Shown: one piece after another, positions 23,542-29,790 of the stretch | Numbering within the stretch: position 1 is the stretch's first letter | Layout: each line of letters begins with the position of its first letter | NCBI GenBank assembly: GCA_002305575.1 | Contig: DBPP01000005.1 | Location: 17,170 to 46,959, forward strand | Reading direction: 5' to 3' | Length of the DNA stretch: 29,790 nt | DNA from: Ruminococcaceae bacterium UBA1417 | Lineage (GTDB): Bacteria > Bacillota > Clostridia > Oscillospirales > Acutalibacteraceae | Translations under genes and position numbers: made by a program | Notes under the pieces: model-generated | Told to the model about the DNA's origin: nothing | Database searches by the model: none | What the model saw: only the letters and a program-made list of their open reading frames with translations

Positions 23542-23565
23542 ATGCGTGCCCACAGAAAGCCGTAG
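23542..23565 (+). CDS. Possible leader peptide frame MRAHRKP
   Basis: ATG followed by six codons and TAG, encoding MRAHRKP. It starts about 40 bases into the predicted MATE transcript and overlaps the left arm of the leader terminator exactly, ending at the loop. The ribosome site is poor (GGAC seven bases upstream, or GGA touching the ATG). Short frames placed this way occur in ribosome-mediated attenuation of resistance genes. With so few codons a chance frame cannot be excluded. Confidence 0.35.
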   Translation: MRAHRKP

Positions 23566-23599
23566 GTCTCAGAAGGCTTTCTGCGGGCACTTTTTTGTC
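23546..23599 (+). terminator. Terminator hairpin in the MATE leader (candidate attenuator)
   Basis: GTGCCCACAGAAAGCC (23546-23561) pairs with GGCTTTCTGCGGGCAC (about 23575-23590) with a single A-C mismatch, and is followed by TTTTTT. It lies between the promoter and the MATE coding region, so most transcripts would stop after about 90 bases unless the hairpin is disrupted. I could not find a strong alternative antiterminator pairing by eye. Confidence 0.8.
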
Positions 23600-23681
23600 T
23601 CGGGGGACAGCGCCGCGCTTTTCAAATTTTTTCAGAAAGGAACATCGGCTTTTGCGCCGCAGAGGCCGGGGGGGTACAACC

Positions 23682-24962
23682 ATGCTGCGTACGTATCTTC
23701 GCTTTGTGTTGCAAAGCGTGCTCGGAATGCTCGGGCTTTCCGTCTACATTCTGGCGGACACCTTCTTTATCGCCAACTACATTGGAGCGGATGCGCTGAC
23801 CGCGCTGAATCTCGCGCTGCCGGTCTACGGCGTTATCAATGGCGCCGGCCTGCTGATCGGCATCGGCGGGGCGACGCGGTACACCATCCGCCGCACCCGC
23901 GGGGAACCGGGAGGCGCCGCCTTTTCCGCCAGTCTGCTGCTCGGCGCCGGTGCGGCGCTGCTCTTCGTGCTGATCGGCCTGTTTTTGCCGGAGCGTTTGG
24001 CCCGCCTGCTGGGCGCTTCGGGCGGCGTGCTTGCGCCCACCACCACCTACCTGCAGGTGTGCTGCCTGTTTGCGCCGCTCTTCCTGCTCAACAACATCCT
24101 CGTTTCCTTCACGCGCAACGACGAGGCGCCCGGCTTCGGCATGGCCGCCATGCTGGTCGGCTCGTTTGCCAACATCGCGATGGACTGGTACCTCGTTTGC
24201 GTGGCGGGCATGGGCATCTTTGGCGCGGTGCTCGCCACCGGTATGTCGCCGGTATTTGGCATCGTCATCTGCCTGTGCCGCCGGCGCGGCTTTCGCCCGA
24301 ATACAGCGGGGATGCTGCGCGAAATCCCGCAGATTTTCGGCGCGGGCTTTTCGGCCTTTGTCGGCGAGCTTTCCTCTACGGTCGTGATTCTCATCTTCAA
24401 CTACCTGCTGCTCGCGCTTTCCGGCAACACGGCTGTCGCCGCCTACGGCATCATCGCGAACGTCGCGCTTGTCGCCACGGCCATGCTGACCGGCGCGGCG
24501 CAAGGCGCGCAGCCGCTGTTCAGCGGCGCTTTTGCCGGCGGAGATGCGGCCGCGCTGCGCCGCCTGACACGCTGGGGCATCTGCGTGGCGCTGCTGCTGG
24601 GGGCCGGCTTTGCAGCGCTTGCCCTGCTGCTGCCCGAAACGGTGGTCTCCGTCTTCAGTCGGGGCGACGCAGCGCTGACTGCGCTGGCGGTGCCGGGCCT
24701 GACGCTGTATTTCACGAATTACCTGTTTTCCGGCGTCAATCTGCTGCTCACCGCGCGCTTTGCGGCAACGGAACGCGCCCGGCCCGCAGCGGTGCTTTCT
24801 CTGCTGCGCGGTGTGGTGCTCGTCATCCCCTGCGCGCTGCTCTGCGCGGCGGCAGGCGGCGTGACGGGACTTTGGCTTGCGGTTCCCGCCGCCGAGCTTT
24901 TGACGCTCCTGACCGGGCTGTGGCTGCTGCGGCGCGCGGCGATGCAGCTCGCGCGAACCTGA
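23682..24962 (+). CDS. MATE-like exporter with attenuated leader
   Basis: A 426-residue membrane protein of the MATE superfamily, with 12 predicted helices in two halves. The start LRFVLQSVLGMLGLSVYILADTFFIANYIGADAL and GINGAGLLIGIGGATRY-type segment (here GLLIGIGGATRYTIRR) are family-typical, as are the second-half GFSAFVGELSSTVVILIFNYLL, NTAVAAYGIIANVA and TGAAQGAQPLFSGAFAGGD. It differs strongly from the MATE protein encoded at 10047-11459. The start is uncertain: ATG 23682 is preceded by a G-run, while an in-frame TTG at 23652 lies after AGAAAGGA and would add ten basic residues. The 180-base leader with a terminator suggests induction by a compound or by translation stress. The substrate is unknown. 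Confidence 0.88.
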   Translation: MLRTYLRFVLQSVLGMLGLSVYILADTFFIANYIGADALTALNLALPVYGVINGAGLLIGIGGATRYTIRRTRGEPGGAAFSASLLLGAGAALLFVLIGLFLPERLARLLGASGGVLAPTTTYLQVCCLFAPLFLLNNILVSFTRNDEAPGFGMAAMLVGSFANIAMDWYLVCVAGMGIFGAVLATGMSPVFGIVICLCRRRGFRPNTAGMLREIPQIFGAGFSAFVGELSSTVVILIFNYLLLALSGNTAVAAYGIIANVALVATAMLTGAAQGAQPLFSGAFAGGDAAALRRLTRWGICVALLLGAGFAALALLLPETVVSVFSRGDAALTALAVPGLTLYFTNYLFSGVNLLLTARFAATERARPAAVLSLLRGVVLVIPCALLCAAAGGVTGLWLAVPAAELLTLLTGLWLLRRAAMQLART

Positions 24963-24972
24963 GCAAACGACA

Positions 24973-25009
24973 AAAGAGCATGGCCGAAACCATGCTCTTT
25001 CTTCTTTTT
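24973..25009. terminator. Terminator between the MATE and ECF S-component genes
   Basis: A perfect 11 bp stem (24973-24983 with 24990-25000), loop CCGAAA, followed on the plus strand by CTTCTTTTTG. The left A-run gives TTTTG on the minus strand, so it can serve both convergent units. Confidence 0.88.
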
Positions 25010-25037
25010 GTTTTTCGATTTTCCCGGATACAGGCCG

Positions 25038-25547
25038 TCAGCCCATCGGCGCGTTGAGCCGGAGCGCTTTCGTCAGGCGGTCCAGCAACCGGCGCAGGGT
25101 GGGCAGGAGCAGCAGCGCAAGCACAAAATTGCCCGCCGCATGCGCCAGGTCAAACGGAATGCCGCTCAAAATGTACGCGCCGCCCGCCGCAAAACCGCTC
25201 AGGAACACCACGGGGATGGCCGTCAGCGTGCCGAAGAACAGGCCGTAAAAACCGCACAGCAGCGCCCACCCCAGCCGCGATTCCATGCGCCGGAACAAGT
25301 ACGCCAGCACCGCCAAAACGGCCCAGATGTACAGATAGGAAAACCACCAAAGCCCGAAGCCGTACAGCAGGCCCTCAAGCAGGATGAACACGGCGAGCGT
25401 ATACGCTACGTAGCGGCCGAGCGCCAGCGTGAACAGCACGACCAGCAGGGAGACAAGCTCAATATTCGGCAGCGGCGCCAGCGCCACCTGCACCACAAGC
25501 AGCACCGCGCCAAGCACGCCGCTGAGCACCGTAAACCGCAGGCGCAA
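25038..25547 (-). CDS. ECF transporter S component, probably corrinoid-specific
   Basis: A 169-residue membrane protein with six predicted helices, the size and shape of an S component of energy-coupling factor vitamin importers. Hydrophobic blocks are VLSGVLGAVLLVVQVALAPL, ELVSLLVVLFTLALG, VAYTLAVFILLEGLLYGFG, YIWAVLAVLAYLF, LLCGFYGLFFGTLTAIPV and FVLALLLLPTL. The start is TTG 25547, directly after the TGA of the DUF4430 gene, with GGGG six bases upstream, so translation is coupled. No EcfA or EcfT is nearby; it must share a central EcfAAT module encoded elsewhere (group II). The cobalamin riboswitch and the DUF4430 partner point to vitamin B12 or another corrinoid as substrate. This is inferred from context; sequence alone would not give the substrate. 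Confidence 0.82.
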   Translation of the reverse strand: MRLRFTVLSGVLGAVLLVVQVALAPLPNIELVSLLVVLFTLALGRYVAYTLAVFILLEGLLYGFGLWWFSYLYIWAVLAVLAYLFRRMESRLGWALLCGFYGLFFGTLTAIPVVFLSGFAAGGAYILSGIPFDLAHAAGNFVLALLLLPTLRRLLDRLTKALRLNAPMG

Positions 25548-25955
25548 TCAGTACCCCACCGTCAGCGTAAATCCGTATTTTCCGCCGTCCTCCACCGGGG
25601 TGGAATCGACGCCGGTCATCGCCGTCTCGCCGTCGATCGTCAGGCACCACCACTCCTGGTTGGCGTCATTCGCCGTAATGCCGTCAACCGTCTTGACAAA
25701 CAGGCCGTATTCGCTGTCCTCGCCCGCGATGAGGCCTTCGTCGAGCAGCGCCGCGCCGAGCATTTCCTCGTCTGTGCGCAGGTTGTGCACGGTTTCGTTG
25801 CCCTCGGCGTCCACCACCGTCAGCGTGTAGGCCTTCGCCCCCGCCGTGCCGGACGGCGCTGTAACCTTCCAAATGATCAGGCCCGCCACAACGAGCACAA
25901 CAAACACGATGGCCGCCACAATCAGCGGTTTTCTTGAAGTTTTTGCTTTTTCCAT
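25548..25955 (-). CDS. Membrane-anchored DUF4430 (transcobalamin-like) protein
   Basis: A 135-residue protein with one N-terminal signal anchor (residues 10-32: PLIVAAIVFVVLVVAGLIIW) and a single extracellular DUF4430 domain. The domain shows YTLTVVDAEGNETVHNL, TDEEMLGAALLDEGLI, EYGLFVKTVDGITAND and a WWCLTIDGETAMTGVDSTPV core ending KYGFTLTVGY, with the conserved aromatic pair. The fold resembles the C-terminal cobalamin-binding domain of transcobalamin and intrinsic factor. Placed between a cobalamin riboswitch and an S-component gene, it would capture corrinoids at the cell surface and pass them to the importer. The ATG has a weak site (GGAAGAAAG about 15 bases upstream), which may be where the riboswitch acts. 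The adjoining ECF gene starts at the next base. Confidence 0.87.
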   Translation of the reverse strand: MEKAKTSRKPLIVAAIVFVVLVVAGLIIWKVTAPSGTAGAKAYTLTVVDAEGNETVHNLRTDEEMLGAALLDEGLIAGEDSEYGLFVKTVDGITANDANQEWWCLTIDGETAMTGVDSTPVEDGGKYGFTLTVGY

Positions 25956-26101
25956 TTTGTATCAACTGCTTTCTTCCAGATTTCGGGCAAAGGGCATGCG
26001 CGAAGAAAGCCTGAATCCGCCGCCTCCGCATGTCTCCCGGTACGGAAACGGTTTTCAGCGGGTTTTGCCCCTGTCGCCGGCGCTCGCGGCTCCGCATACT
26101 C

Positions 26102-26264
26102 TCCTCAGGCAAGTCTTCCGGCTCCGGTCTCTGCGCCGCACGCGGCCTTCCCGTTTACACAGTGGCGTTTTTTGCGTGTGACTCCTCCGTTACGGCGGCG
26201 GGCCCGCCGGGGTTTTGCACCCCGTTCCTTTTTCAGCCGTGCGCGTGCGCACGGACACCTGAAG
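26102..26264 (-). ncRNA. Cobalamin riboswitch
   Basis: On the minus strand the aptamer has a closing stem of CTTCAGGT (26264-26257) and GCCTGAGG (26110-26103). Within it are GGGGTGCAAAACCCC (26223-26209), a GC-rich GGGCCCGCCGCC arm, CACTGTGTAAACGGGAAGG (26164-26146) and the B12 box AGCCGGAAGACTTGCCTG (26123-26106), all in the standard order. I see no hairpin with a T-run before the gene, so control is probably at translation initiation; the roughly 145 bases to the ATG would hold the expression platform. It would switch off the uptake genes when cobalamin is plentiful. Confidence 0.95.
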
Positions 26265-26275
26265 TCCCGCCGCTT

Positions 26276-26304
26276 ATCATACGATAAACGGCAGGATTTG
26301 TCAA
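26276..26304 (-). promoter_or_regulatory. Sigma-A promoter of the cobalamin riboswitch operon
   Basis: Minus strand TTGACA (26304-26299), a 17-base spacer and TATGAT (26281-26276). It starts transcription near 26269, just before the aptamer. The promoter lies directly after the lipoprotein stop codon, with no terminator seen between them, so read-through from trmB is possible. Confidence 0.88.
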
Positions 26305-26308
26305 TTGT

Positions 26309-27136
26309 TTACGGCGCTGCGGTGGGATCGATTTCCAAAACCGCCGTATACCTCGTATTGACGGCAAACACCGTGTAAATCGTGCAGACAGCCTGCAACT
26401 GGCCGTCCCGATCGAGGTACGCGCCGCTTTGGCGCACATTCTCCTCCGAAAGCGTCTCATCGAGGGGGCGCGTCTTGTCGGCCAGTTCAAAGGACTCCGT
26501 CTGCGTCGCGTAAAATTCCGCCTCCATACAGGCGCGGACAGCTTCGAAAAACGCGTCTTCCGCCATACCCGCCCGCGCGACAACCGCCGCCGTGTCGAGC
26601 GCTTCCCCATTTGCAAGGTCCAGCGTATAGGCGGACACGCCGTTGCCGGCCTCATCGTGACGCATATCCATCGTCACGGTCAGCAGGCCGTCTGTAATCC
26701 AGGCATCATAGCCGATGTGACCGTAGAACGGGTAGTATGCTTCCGCGGTTTCGAGCGCATAATCGACCGCCGGATCCCACTGCGCCTGAATTTCCGCATT
26801 GATTTCAACCGCGCCCGGAGTGTCGAGTAAAATCTCCGGCACCGTATAGGTCAGCGTCTCACCCTGATATTCCACCTGCTCACGGCGGTAAACGCCCACA
26901 AGCGTCTCCACTGCGGGCGCTGCCGTGGACGTCGGTTCCGCCGTCGGCGATGCAGTGGGCGCCGCCGGCGCTTCGGACGACGCTGCAGCAGGCTCCTCCG
27001 TTGGCCGCGCTGTCGCGGAGGACGGGGCCGCGGGGCTTTCAACCGATTCCTCGCCCGTAAGCAACAGGGTGGTACAGCCTGTGCCAACCAACACAAGCCA
27101 GAGCGCCGCCGCAATCGCCGCCATGCTTCTTTTCAT
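26309..27136 (-). CDS. Lipoprotein with DUF3298/RsiV-like domain
   Basis: A 275-residue exported lipoprotein. MKRSMAAIAAALWLVLVGTGC ends in lipobox VGTGC at Cys21. A 55-residue Ala/Pro/Ser/Thr/Glu spacer follows. From about residue 80 the protein resembles the DUF4163-DUF3298 pair seen in RsiV anti-sigma factors and PdaC-like proteins: YTVPEILLDTPGAVEINAEIQ, YPFYGHIGYDAWITDGLLTVTMD, then VSAYTLDLANGEALDTAAVV with a helical linker and a final strand pair LQAVCTIYTVFAVNTRYTAVLEI. RsiV binds lysozyme through this kind of domain, but no sigma factor gene is near. The ATG overlaps the trmB stop (ATGA), and GAGGAGGC lies upstream. Its exact role is unknown. Confidence 0.8.
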   Translation of the reverse strand: MKRSMAAIAAALWLVLVGTGCTTLLLTGEESVESPAAPSSATARPTEEPAAASSEAPAAPTASPTAEPTSTAAPAVETLVGVYRREQVEYQGETLTYTVPEILLDTPGAVEINAEIQAQWDPAVDYALETAEAYYPFYGHIGYDAWITDGLLTVTMDMRHDEAGNGVSAYTLDLANGEALDTAAVVARAGMAEDAFFEAVRACMEAEFYATQTESFELADKTRPLDETLSEENVRQSGAYLDRDGQLQAVCTIYTVFAVNTRYTAVLEIDPTAAP

Positions 27137-27822
27137 GGCTTCGCCTCCTCGTTGTTTTTTGTGTCGGGCCACCGCGCGATGATCGCCTTGGTGCGGATAC
27201 CCTGTGCCGTAAACATCACCTCGTGCTCGGATTCGATGTTGTCCGGCGCGTTTTCGCCGTGCAGGTCCTCGGTTTTACAGAGGATTTCAAACCCGGCCTC
27301 GCGCAGATACCGCTGCGTCGCAAGATACAGGTCGGTATTATCGGTCTTGAACCACAGCTCGCCGCCGGGAGCCAGCACTTTTTTGTATGTTTCCAGCTGG
27401 CGCGTGTGCGTCAGGCGGCGTTTGTGGTCGCCGGCCTTCTGCCATGGGTTGCAGAAGTTCACGTAGATGCGCGCGGCCTTTTCCTCCGGGCCAAACAGCT
27501 GGTCGAGCTTTTCGATGTTGAACGCGAGCAGCGCGACGTTATCGACCGGCGCGTCGCCGAACACCGCCTCGATGTTGCGCCGGGCGACGCCGAGGATGTC
27601 CTCACTGATATCCACCCCGATGAAGTTGACCTGCGGCGTGCGGTGCGCAAGCGCCGCAAGGAACGTGCACTTGCCGCAGCCGAGGTCCAGATGCAGCGGC
27701 TGCATCGGCCGGGCAAAGCGTGTTTTCCAGTTTCCTGCCACCGTCTGCGGCTCGCGCAGATAAAACGGACACGCGGCAAGCTCCGGCCGCGCCCACTTCT
27801 TTTTTCGAATTCGCATTTTCAT
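27133..27822 (-). CDS. trmB: tRNA (guanine-N7)-methyltransferase
   Basis: A 229-residue cytoplasmic methyltransferase that makes m7G46 in the variable loop of tRNA using S-adenosylmethionine. The SAM motif I is LHLDLGCGKCTFLAALA, followed by VNFIGVDISEDIL. The family block is ARIYVNFCNPWQKAGDHKRRLTH (usual form NFSDPWPKxxHxKRRL), and the end has GELWFKTDNTDLYLATQRYL and TAQGIRTKAIIARW. The Cys-Asn in NFCNPW differs from the Ser-Asp usually seen, which is common in clostridia. AAGGGGG lies before ATG 27822. It is the first gene of a two-gene unit, overlapping the lipoprotein gene by four bases. Confidence 0.95.
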   Translation of the reverse strand: MKMRIRKKKWARPELAACPFYLREPQTVAGNWKTRFARPMQPLHLDLGCGKCTFLAALAHRTPQVNFIGVDISEDILGVARRNIEAVFGDAPVDNVALLAFNIEKLDQLFGPEEKAARIYVNFCNPWQKAGDHKRRLTHTRQLETYKKVLAPGGELWFKTDNTDLYLATQRYLREAGFEILCKTEDLHGENAPDNIESEHEVMFTAQGIRTKAIIARWPDTKNNEEAKP

Positions 27823-27845
27823 TTCCCCCTTCTCTTTTCGCCTTT

Positions 27846-27874
27846 ATTGTACCGCATAACCGCAGGACGCGCAA
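27846..27874 (-). promoter_or_regulatory. Promoter of trmB
   Basis: Minus strand TTGCGC (27874-27869), a 17-base spacer and TACAAT (27851-27846). The -35 box keeps TTG only. The leader is about 20 bases. Confidence 0.65.
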
Positions 27875-27900
27875 TAGCCGCGGAATTTTTCGGTCCGGTC

Positions 27901-27929
27901 TTGCAAACGCGCGGCGGCCGTGCTAGAAT
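27901..27929 (+). promoter_or_regulatory. Sigma-A promoter of the patatin-like gene
   Basis: TTGCAA at 27901-27906, a 17-base spacer and TAGAAT at 27924-27929. The start near 27936 gives a 55-base leader. Confidence 0.82.
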
Positions 27930-27990
27930 CCCTTTATAGAGGAAAACGGAGCGCGGACATTCCGCGTTTTCCACGAAAAAGGGTGAAACT

Positions 27991-28845
27991 ATGGAAAACG
28001 GCGCATTGATTCTGGAAGGCGGCTCGCTGCGGTCGCTCTTTACTTCGGGCGTTCTGGACGTCTTTATGGAAAACGACCTGTACTTTTCGGACGTGACCGG
28101 CGTTTCCGCCGGCGCGCTGACCGGCGCAAACTACATTTCCCGTCAGCCGGGCCGCACGGCGAAAATCAACATCGGCTTTGTGAACGATCGCCGGTATCTC
28201 GGGCTAAACAACCTGCTGCGCCACCATGAGATCTTCAACTTCGATTTTCTGTTCAACGAGATCGGGCGCCGCATCCTGCCGATGGATTTTGAATCCTTCC
28301 ACAACGCGCCGGAGCGGTTCACCGTCGTGGCGACAAACCTCGAGAGCGGTGAAGCCGAATACTTTGAAAAGCACACGTGCAGCGATATTTTCGCGGCGAT
28401 CCGCGCGAGCAGCAGCATGCCTGTGCTCTCGAAAGCCGTGATGATTGACGGCCAGCGCTATTTGGACGGCGGTTGCGCCATGGCGATTCCCTACCAGCGC
28501 GCGCTTGACGGCGGCTTTGAGAAAATTGTGCTTGTGCTCACGCGCGAGCAAGGCTACCGCAAGCTTTATACGCCGCGCCCCGTGCTGCGCGCGTACGCCC
28601 AGTATTTCCGGCATTACCCGAATTTCCTGCGCGCGCTGTACGCCATTCCGCAGCGCTATGACCGGCAACAGCGGGAAATCGACCGTCTTAAAGCGTGCGG
28701 GCGTATTTTTGTGATCCGCCCGCAGCACCCCGTGAACGTCTCGCACACCGAGCGGGACACCGAAAAGTTGACCGCCCTGTACCACGATGGCCGTCGCGAA
28801 GCCGAACGACAGCTGGACGCGCTGCGCGCCTACCTCGCAAAATAA
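27991..28845 (+). CDS. Patatin-like phospholipase
   Basis: A 284-residue lipid acyl hydrolase of the RssA/YlbK-like bacterial patatins. The oxyanion loop LEGGSLRSLFTSGVLD is at residues 8-23, the nucleophile Ser39 sits in GVSAGALTG, and the dyad Asp159 is in YLDGGCAMAIPY. These proteins hydrolyse phospholipid or lysophospholipid esters; there is no signal peptide, so it acts inside the cell. The C-terminal 80 residues are helical with the RDTEKLTALYHDGRREAERQL segment. AAAAGGGTG precedes the ATG. It is transcribed alone, back to back with trmB. The intact catalytic dyad argues for activity; the substrate is unknown. Confidence 0.93.
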   Translation: MENGALILEGGSLRSLFTSGVLDVFMENDLYFSDVTGVSAGALTGANYISRQPGRTAKINIGFVNDRRYLGLNNLLRHHEIFNFDFLFNEIGRRILPMDFESFHNAPERFTVVATNLESGEAEYFEKHTCSDIFAAIRASSSMPVLSKAVMIDGQRYLDGGCAMAIPYQRALDGGFEKIVLVLTREQGYRKLYTPRPVLRAYAQYFRHYPNFLRALYAIPQRYDRQQREIDRLKACGRIFVIRPQHPVNVSHTERDTEKLTALYHDGRREAERQLDALRAYLAK

Positions 28846-28860
28846 AAGCAAAAAAACACC

Positions 28861-28915
28861 AAGAGCCCCCCTTGCAAGCCTGCACACGGCGCGCCTGCAA
28901 GGGGGGCTCTTCTGT
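28861..28915. terminator. Bidirectional terminator between the patatin-like and cpsB genes
   Basis: A perfect 16 bp stem (28861-28876 with 28896-28911) with a 19-base loop. CTGTTTT follows on the plus strand, and GGTGTTTTTTT on the minus strand, so it ends both convergent units. Confidence 0.92.
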
Positions 28916-28924
28916 TTTGGGCGG

Positions 28925-29683
28925 TTACGCGTCGTCCGCCTGCACCATCGGCCGGTCTGCGACAACCCGCCCCGGGTTGCGCCGCAGAAGCAGCTGCGCA
29001 TAAGCGGCGGAATAGCGCTGCGTGATCAGGTCTTCCACACGCCGAAAGCTTGCCGTGCGCGTTTCGGTATCGTGCGCGTCGCTTGCAATCACATGCGCAA
29101 GACCGCGGTCCAGCGCCCAATGAGACGTTTGGGCACAGCGCCGGCCGAAATCGCCGAGAACACTGCTCTTGTCGAGCTGGAGCACCATGCCCGCCCGAAA
29201 CCACTCGGCAAGGCACAGGGGCTCCCGCTGCACCGCCGTATACCGCTCGGGATGCGCCAGCACAGGCCAATACCCCGCCTGCCGCGCGCACGAAGCCGCC
29301 CACTCCATAAAGGAAAGGCGCTCGGCAAAGCGGAATTCCAGCAGCAGATAACGCGAGCCGGCCAGCGTAAGCACCTGCCGGCGAGACAGCGTTTCGGCCA
29401 GATCTCGGCCGCAGAGCAGTTCCATACCGGCAAAAACGGAAAGCGGCACGCCGCGTGCCAAAAGCGCGCGGTTCATTGCCGCGGCCGCGTGGCGCACCAT
29501 TTCCGCGCGGCGCGCCAAATCCGCATCCTCTGTCGTACAGTGCGGCGTACAGACAACCCTGCCCACGCCGGAAGCGACGGCGGCCTGCGCCATGCGCCAC
29601 GCCGTCTTTCCGTCGGCCGCGCCGTCATCGAGCCCAGGCAGCAAATGGCAGTGCAGGTCTGTAATCGGGGCCTGCGGGCTCAT
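28925..29683 (-). CDS. cpsB: CpsB/CapC-type PHP tyrosine-protein phosphatase
   Basis: A 252-residue metal-dependent phosphatase of the PHP family that removes phosphate from the tyrosine-rich tail of its BY-kinase and so controls capsule or exopolysaccharide assembly. The metal-binding motifs are DLHCHLLPGLDDGA with His11 and His13, VVCTPHC (His48), AGMELLCG, VLAHPERY, and SDAHDTETR. The spacing is that of CpsB from streptococci and YwqE from Bacillus. The ATG overlaps the stop of the upstream kinase gene by four bases (ATGA). It is the last gene of a minus-strand operon, ended by the strong terminator at 28861-28915. No capsule glycosyltransferase is in the window, so the rest of the locus lies to the right. 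Confidence 0.93.
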   Translation of the reverse strand: MSPQAPITDLHCHLLPGLDDGAADGKTAWRMAQAAVASGVGRVVCTPHCTTEDADLARRAEMVRHAAAAMNRALLARGVPLSVFAGMELLCGRDLAETLSRRQVLTLAGSRYLLLEFRFAERLSFMEWAASCARQAGYWPVLAHPERYTAVQREPLCLAEWFRAGMVLQLDKSSVLGDFGRRCAQTSHWALDRGLAHVIASDAHDTETRTASFRRVEDLITQRYSAAYAQLLLRRNPGRVVADRPMVQADDA

Positions 29684-29790
29684 CCGGGAAAGCCCACGGC
29701 GTCCGCGTCCACATCTTCCGCCGGCTCCCGGTATCCGCCGTAGTTTTTGTAGCCGCCATAGCCGTATTTTCCGTAGCCATAGCGGCCGTA
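29680..29790 (-). CDS. cpsD: BY-kinase (CpsD/CapB-like) C-terminal Tyr cluster, partial
   Basis: Only the last 36 codons are inside the window and the frame is open to the edge. The visible part begins YGRYGYGKYGYGGYKNYGGY, with eight tyrosines in 20 residues, and ends EPAEDVDADAVGFPG. Such Tyr/Gly tails are the autophosphorylated clusters of bacterial tyrosine kinases that regulate capsule export, and the neighbouring CpsB phosphatase is their usual partner. The kinase domain with its Walker motifs is not visible, so the call rests on the tail and the neighbour. The four-base overlap with cpsB implies translational coupling. Confidence 0.75.
   Translation of the reverse strand, partial: YGRYGYGKYGYGGYKNYGGYREPAEDVDADAVGFPG

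Noticed and set aside
1..29790. Mobile element, prophage or defence island
   Set aside because: No transposase, integrase, phage structural gene, restriction system or flanking repeats are visible; gene content is uniform and housekeeping-like.

Overview
The window is a 29.8 kb piece of a GC-rich genome that reads as a Gram-positive clostridial bacterium, most likely a gut member of the Oscillospiraceae/Ruminococcaceae type. This is inferred from gene content: an ECF transporter S component, XpaC/TelA, DUF896 and DUF4358 proteins, a SpoIID-like protein, a dockerin-like module, a CpsB/BY-kinase pair, strong AGGAGG-type ribosome sites and sigma-A promoters with 17-18 bp spacers. It looks like ordinary chromosome. 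I see no insertion sequence, integrase, prophage, CRISPR array or rRNA. One tRNA gene (Pro, anticodon UGG) is present.

Layout. 1-2570 (+): the 3' end of a citrate synthase gene with its terminator, then a Cys-rich collagen-like protein preceded by a sigma-K-like promoter and followed 3 bases later by a TPR-containing family 2 glycosyltransferase. 2537-8271 (-): an envelope/stress block of an unknown membrane protein, XpaC, TelA, LemA, a TPM-domain protein with a Gly/Phe/Arg repeat tail, and a HAD phosphatase. 8509-13002 (+): a DUF4358 lipoprotein, a HAD phosphatase whose promoter sits inside the lipoprotein terminator, a MATE exporter, a DUF896 protein and an iron-sulfur L-serine dehydratase. 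13179-17718 (+): a secreted protein with a dockerin-like end, tRNA-Pro, and a redox group of Crp/Fnr regulator, thioredoxin and CoA-disulfide reductase-rhodanese fusion. 17749-22783 (-): a SpoIID-like/peptidoglycan-binding protein with an unknown partner, then trkA-trkH for potassium uptake. 22836-25009: a Cys-rich DUF6125 protein (-) divergent from a second MATE exporter (+) whose leader carries a terminator overlapping a seven-residue reading frame. 25038-26304 (-): promoter, cobalamin riboswitch, membrane-anchored DUF4430 protein and ECF S component, which together read as a corrinoid uptake operon. 26309-29790: trmB and a DUF3298-like lipoprotein (-), a patatin-like lipase (+), and the end of a capsule operon with a CpsB phosphatase and the Tyr-rich tail of its BY-kinase (-).

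The best leads are the corrinoid operon, the MATE leader with its candidate attenuator, the collagen-like protein with its adjacent glycosyltransferase and sporulation-type promoter, the Crp/Fnr-thioredoxin-CoADR module with a dyad over the trxA promoter, and the SpoIID-like protein that lacks a signal peptide. Functions come from motifs read by eye; no database search was run.
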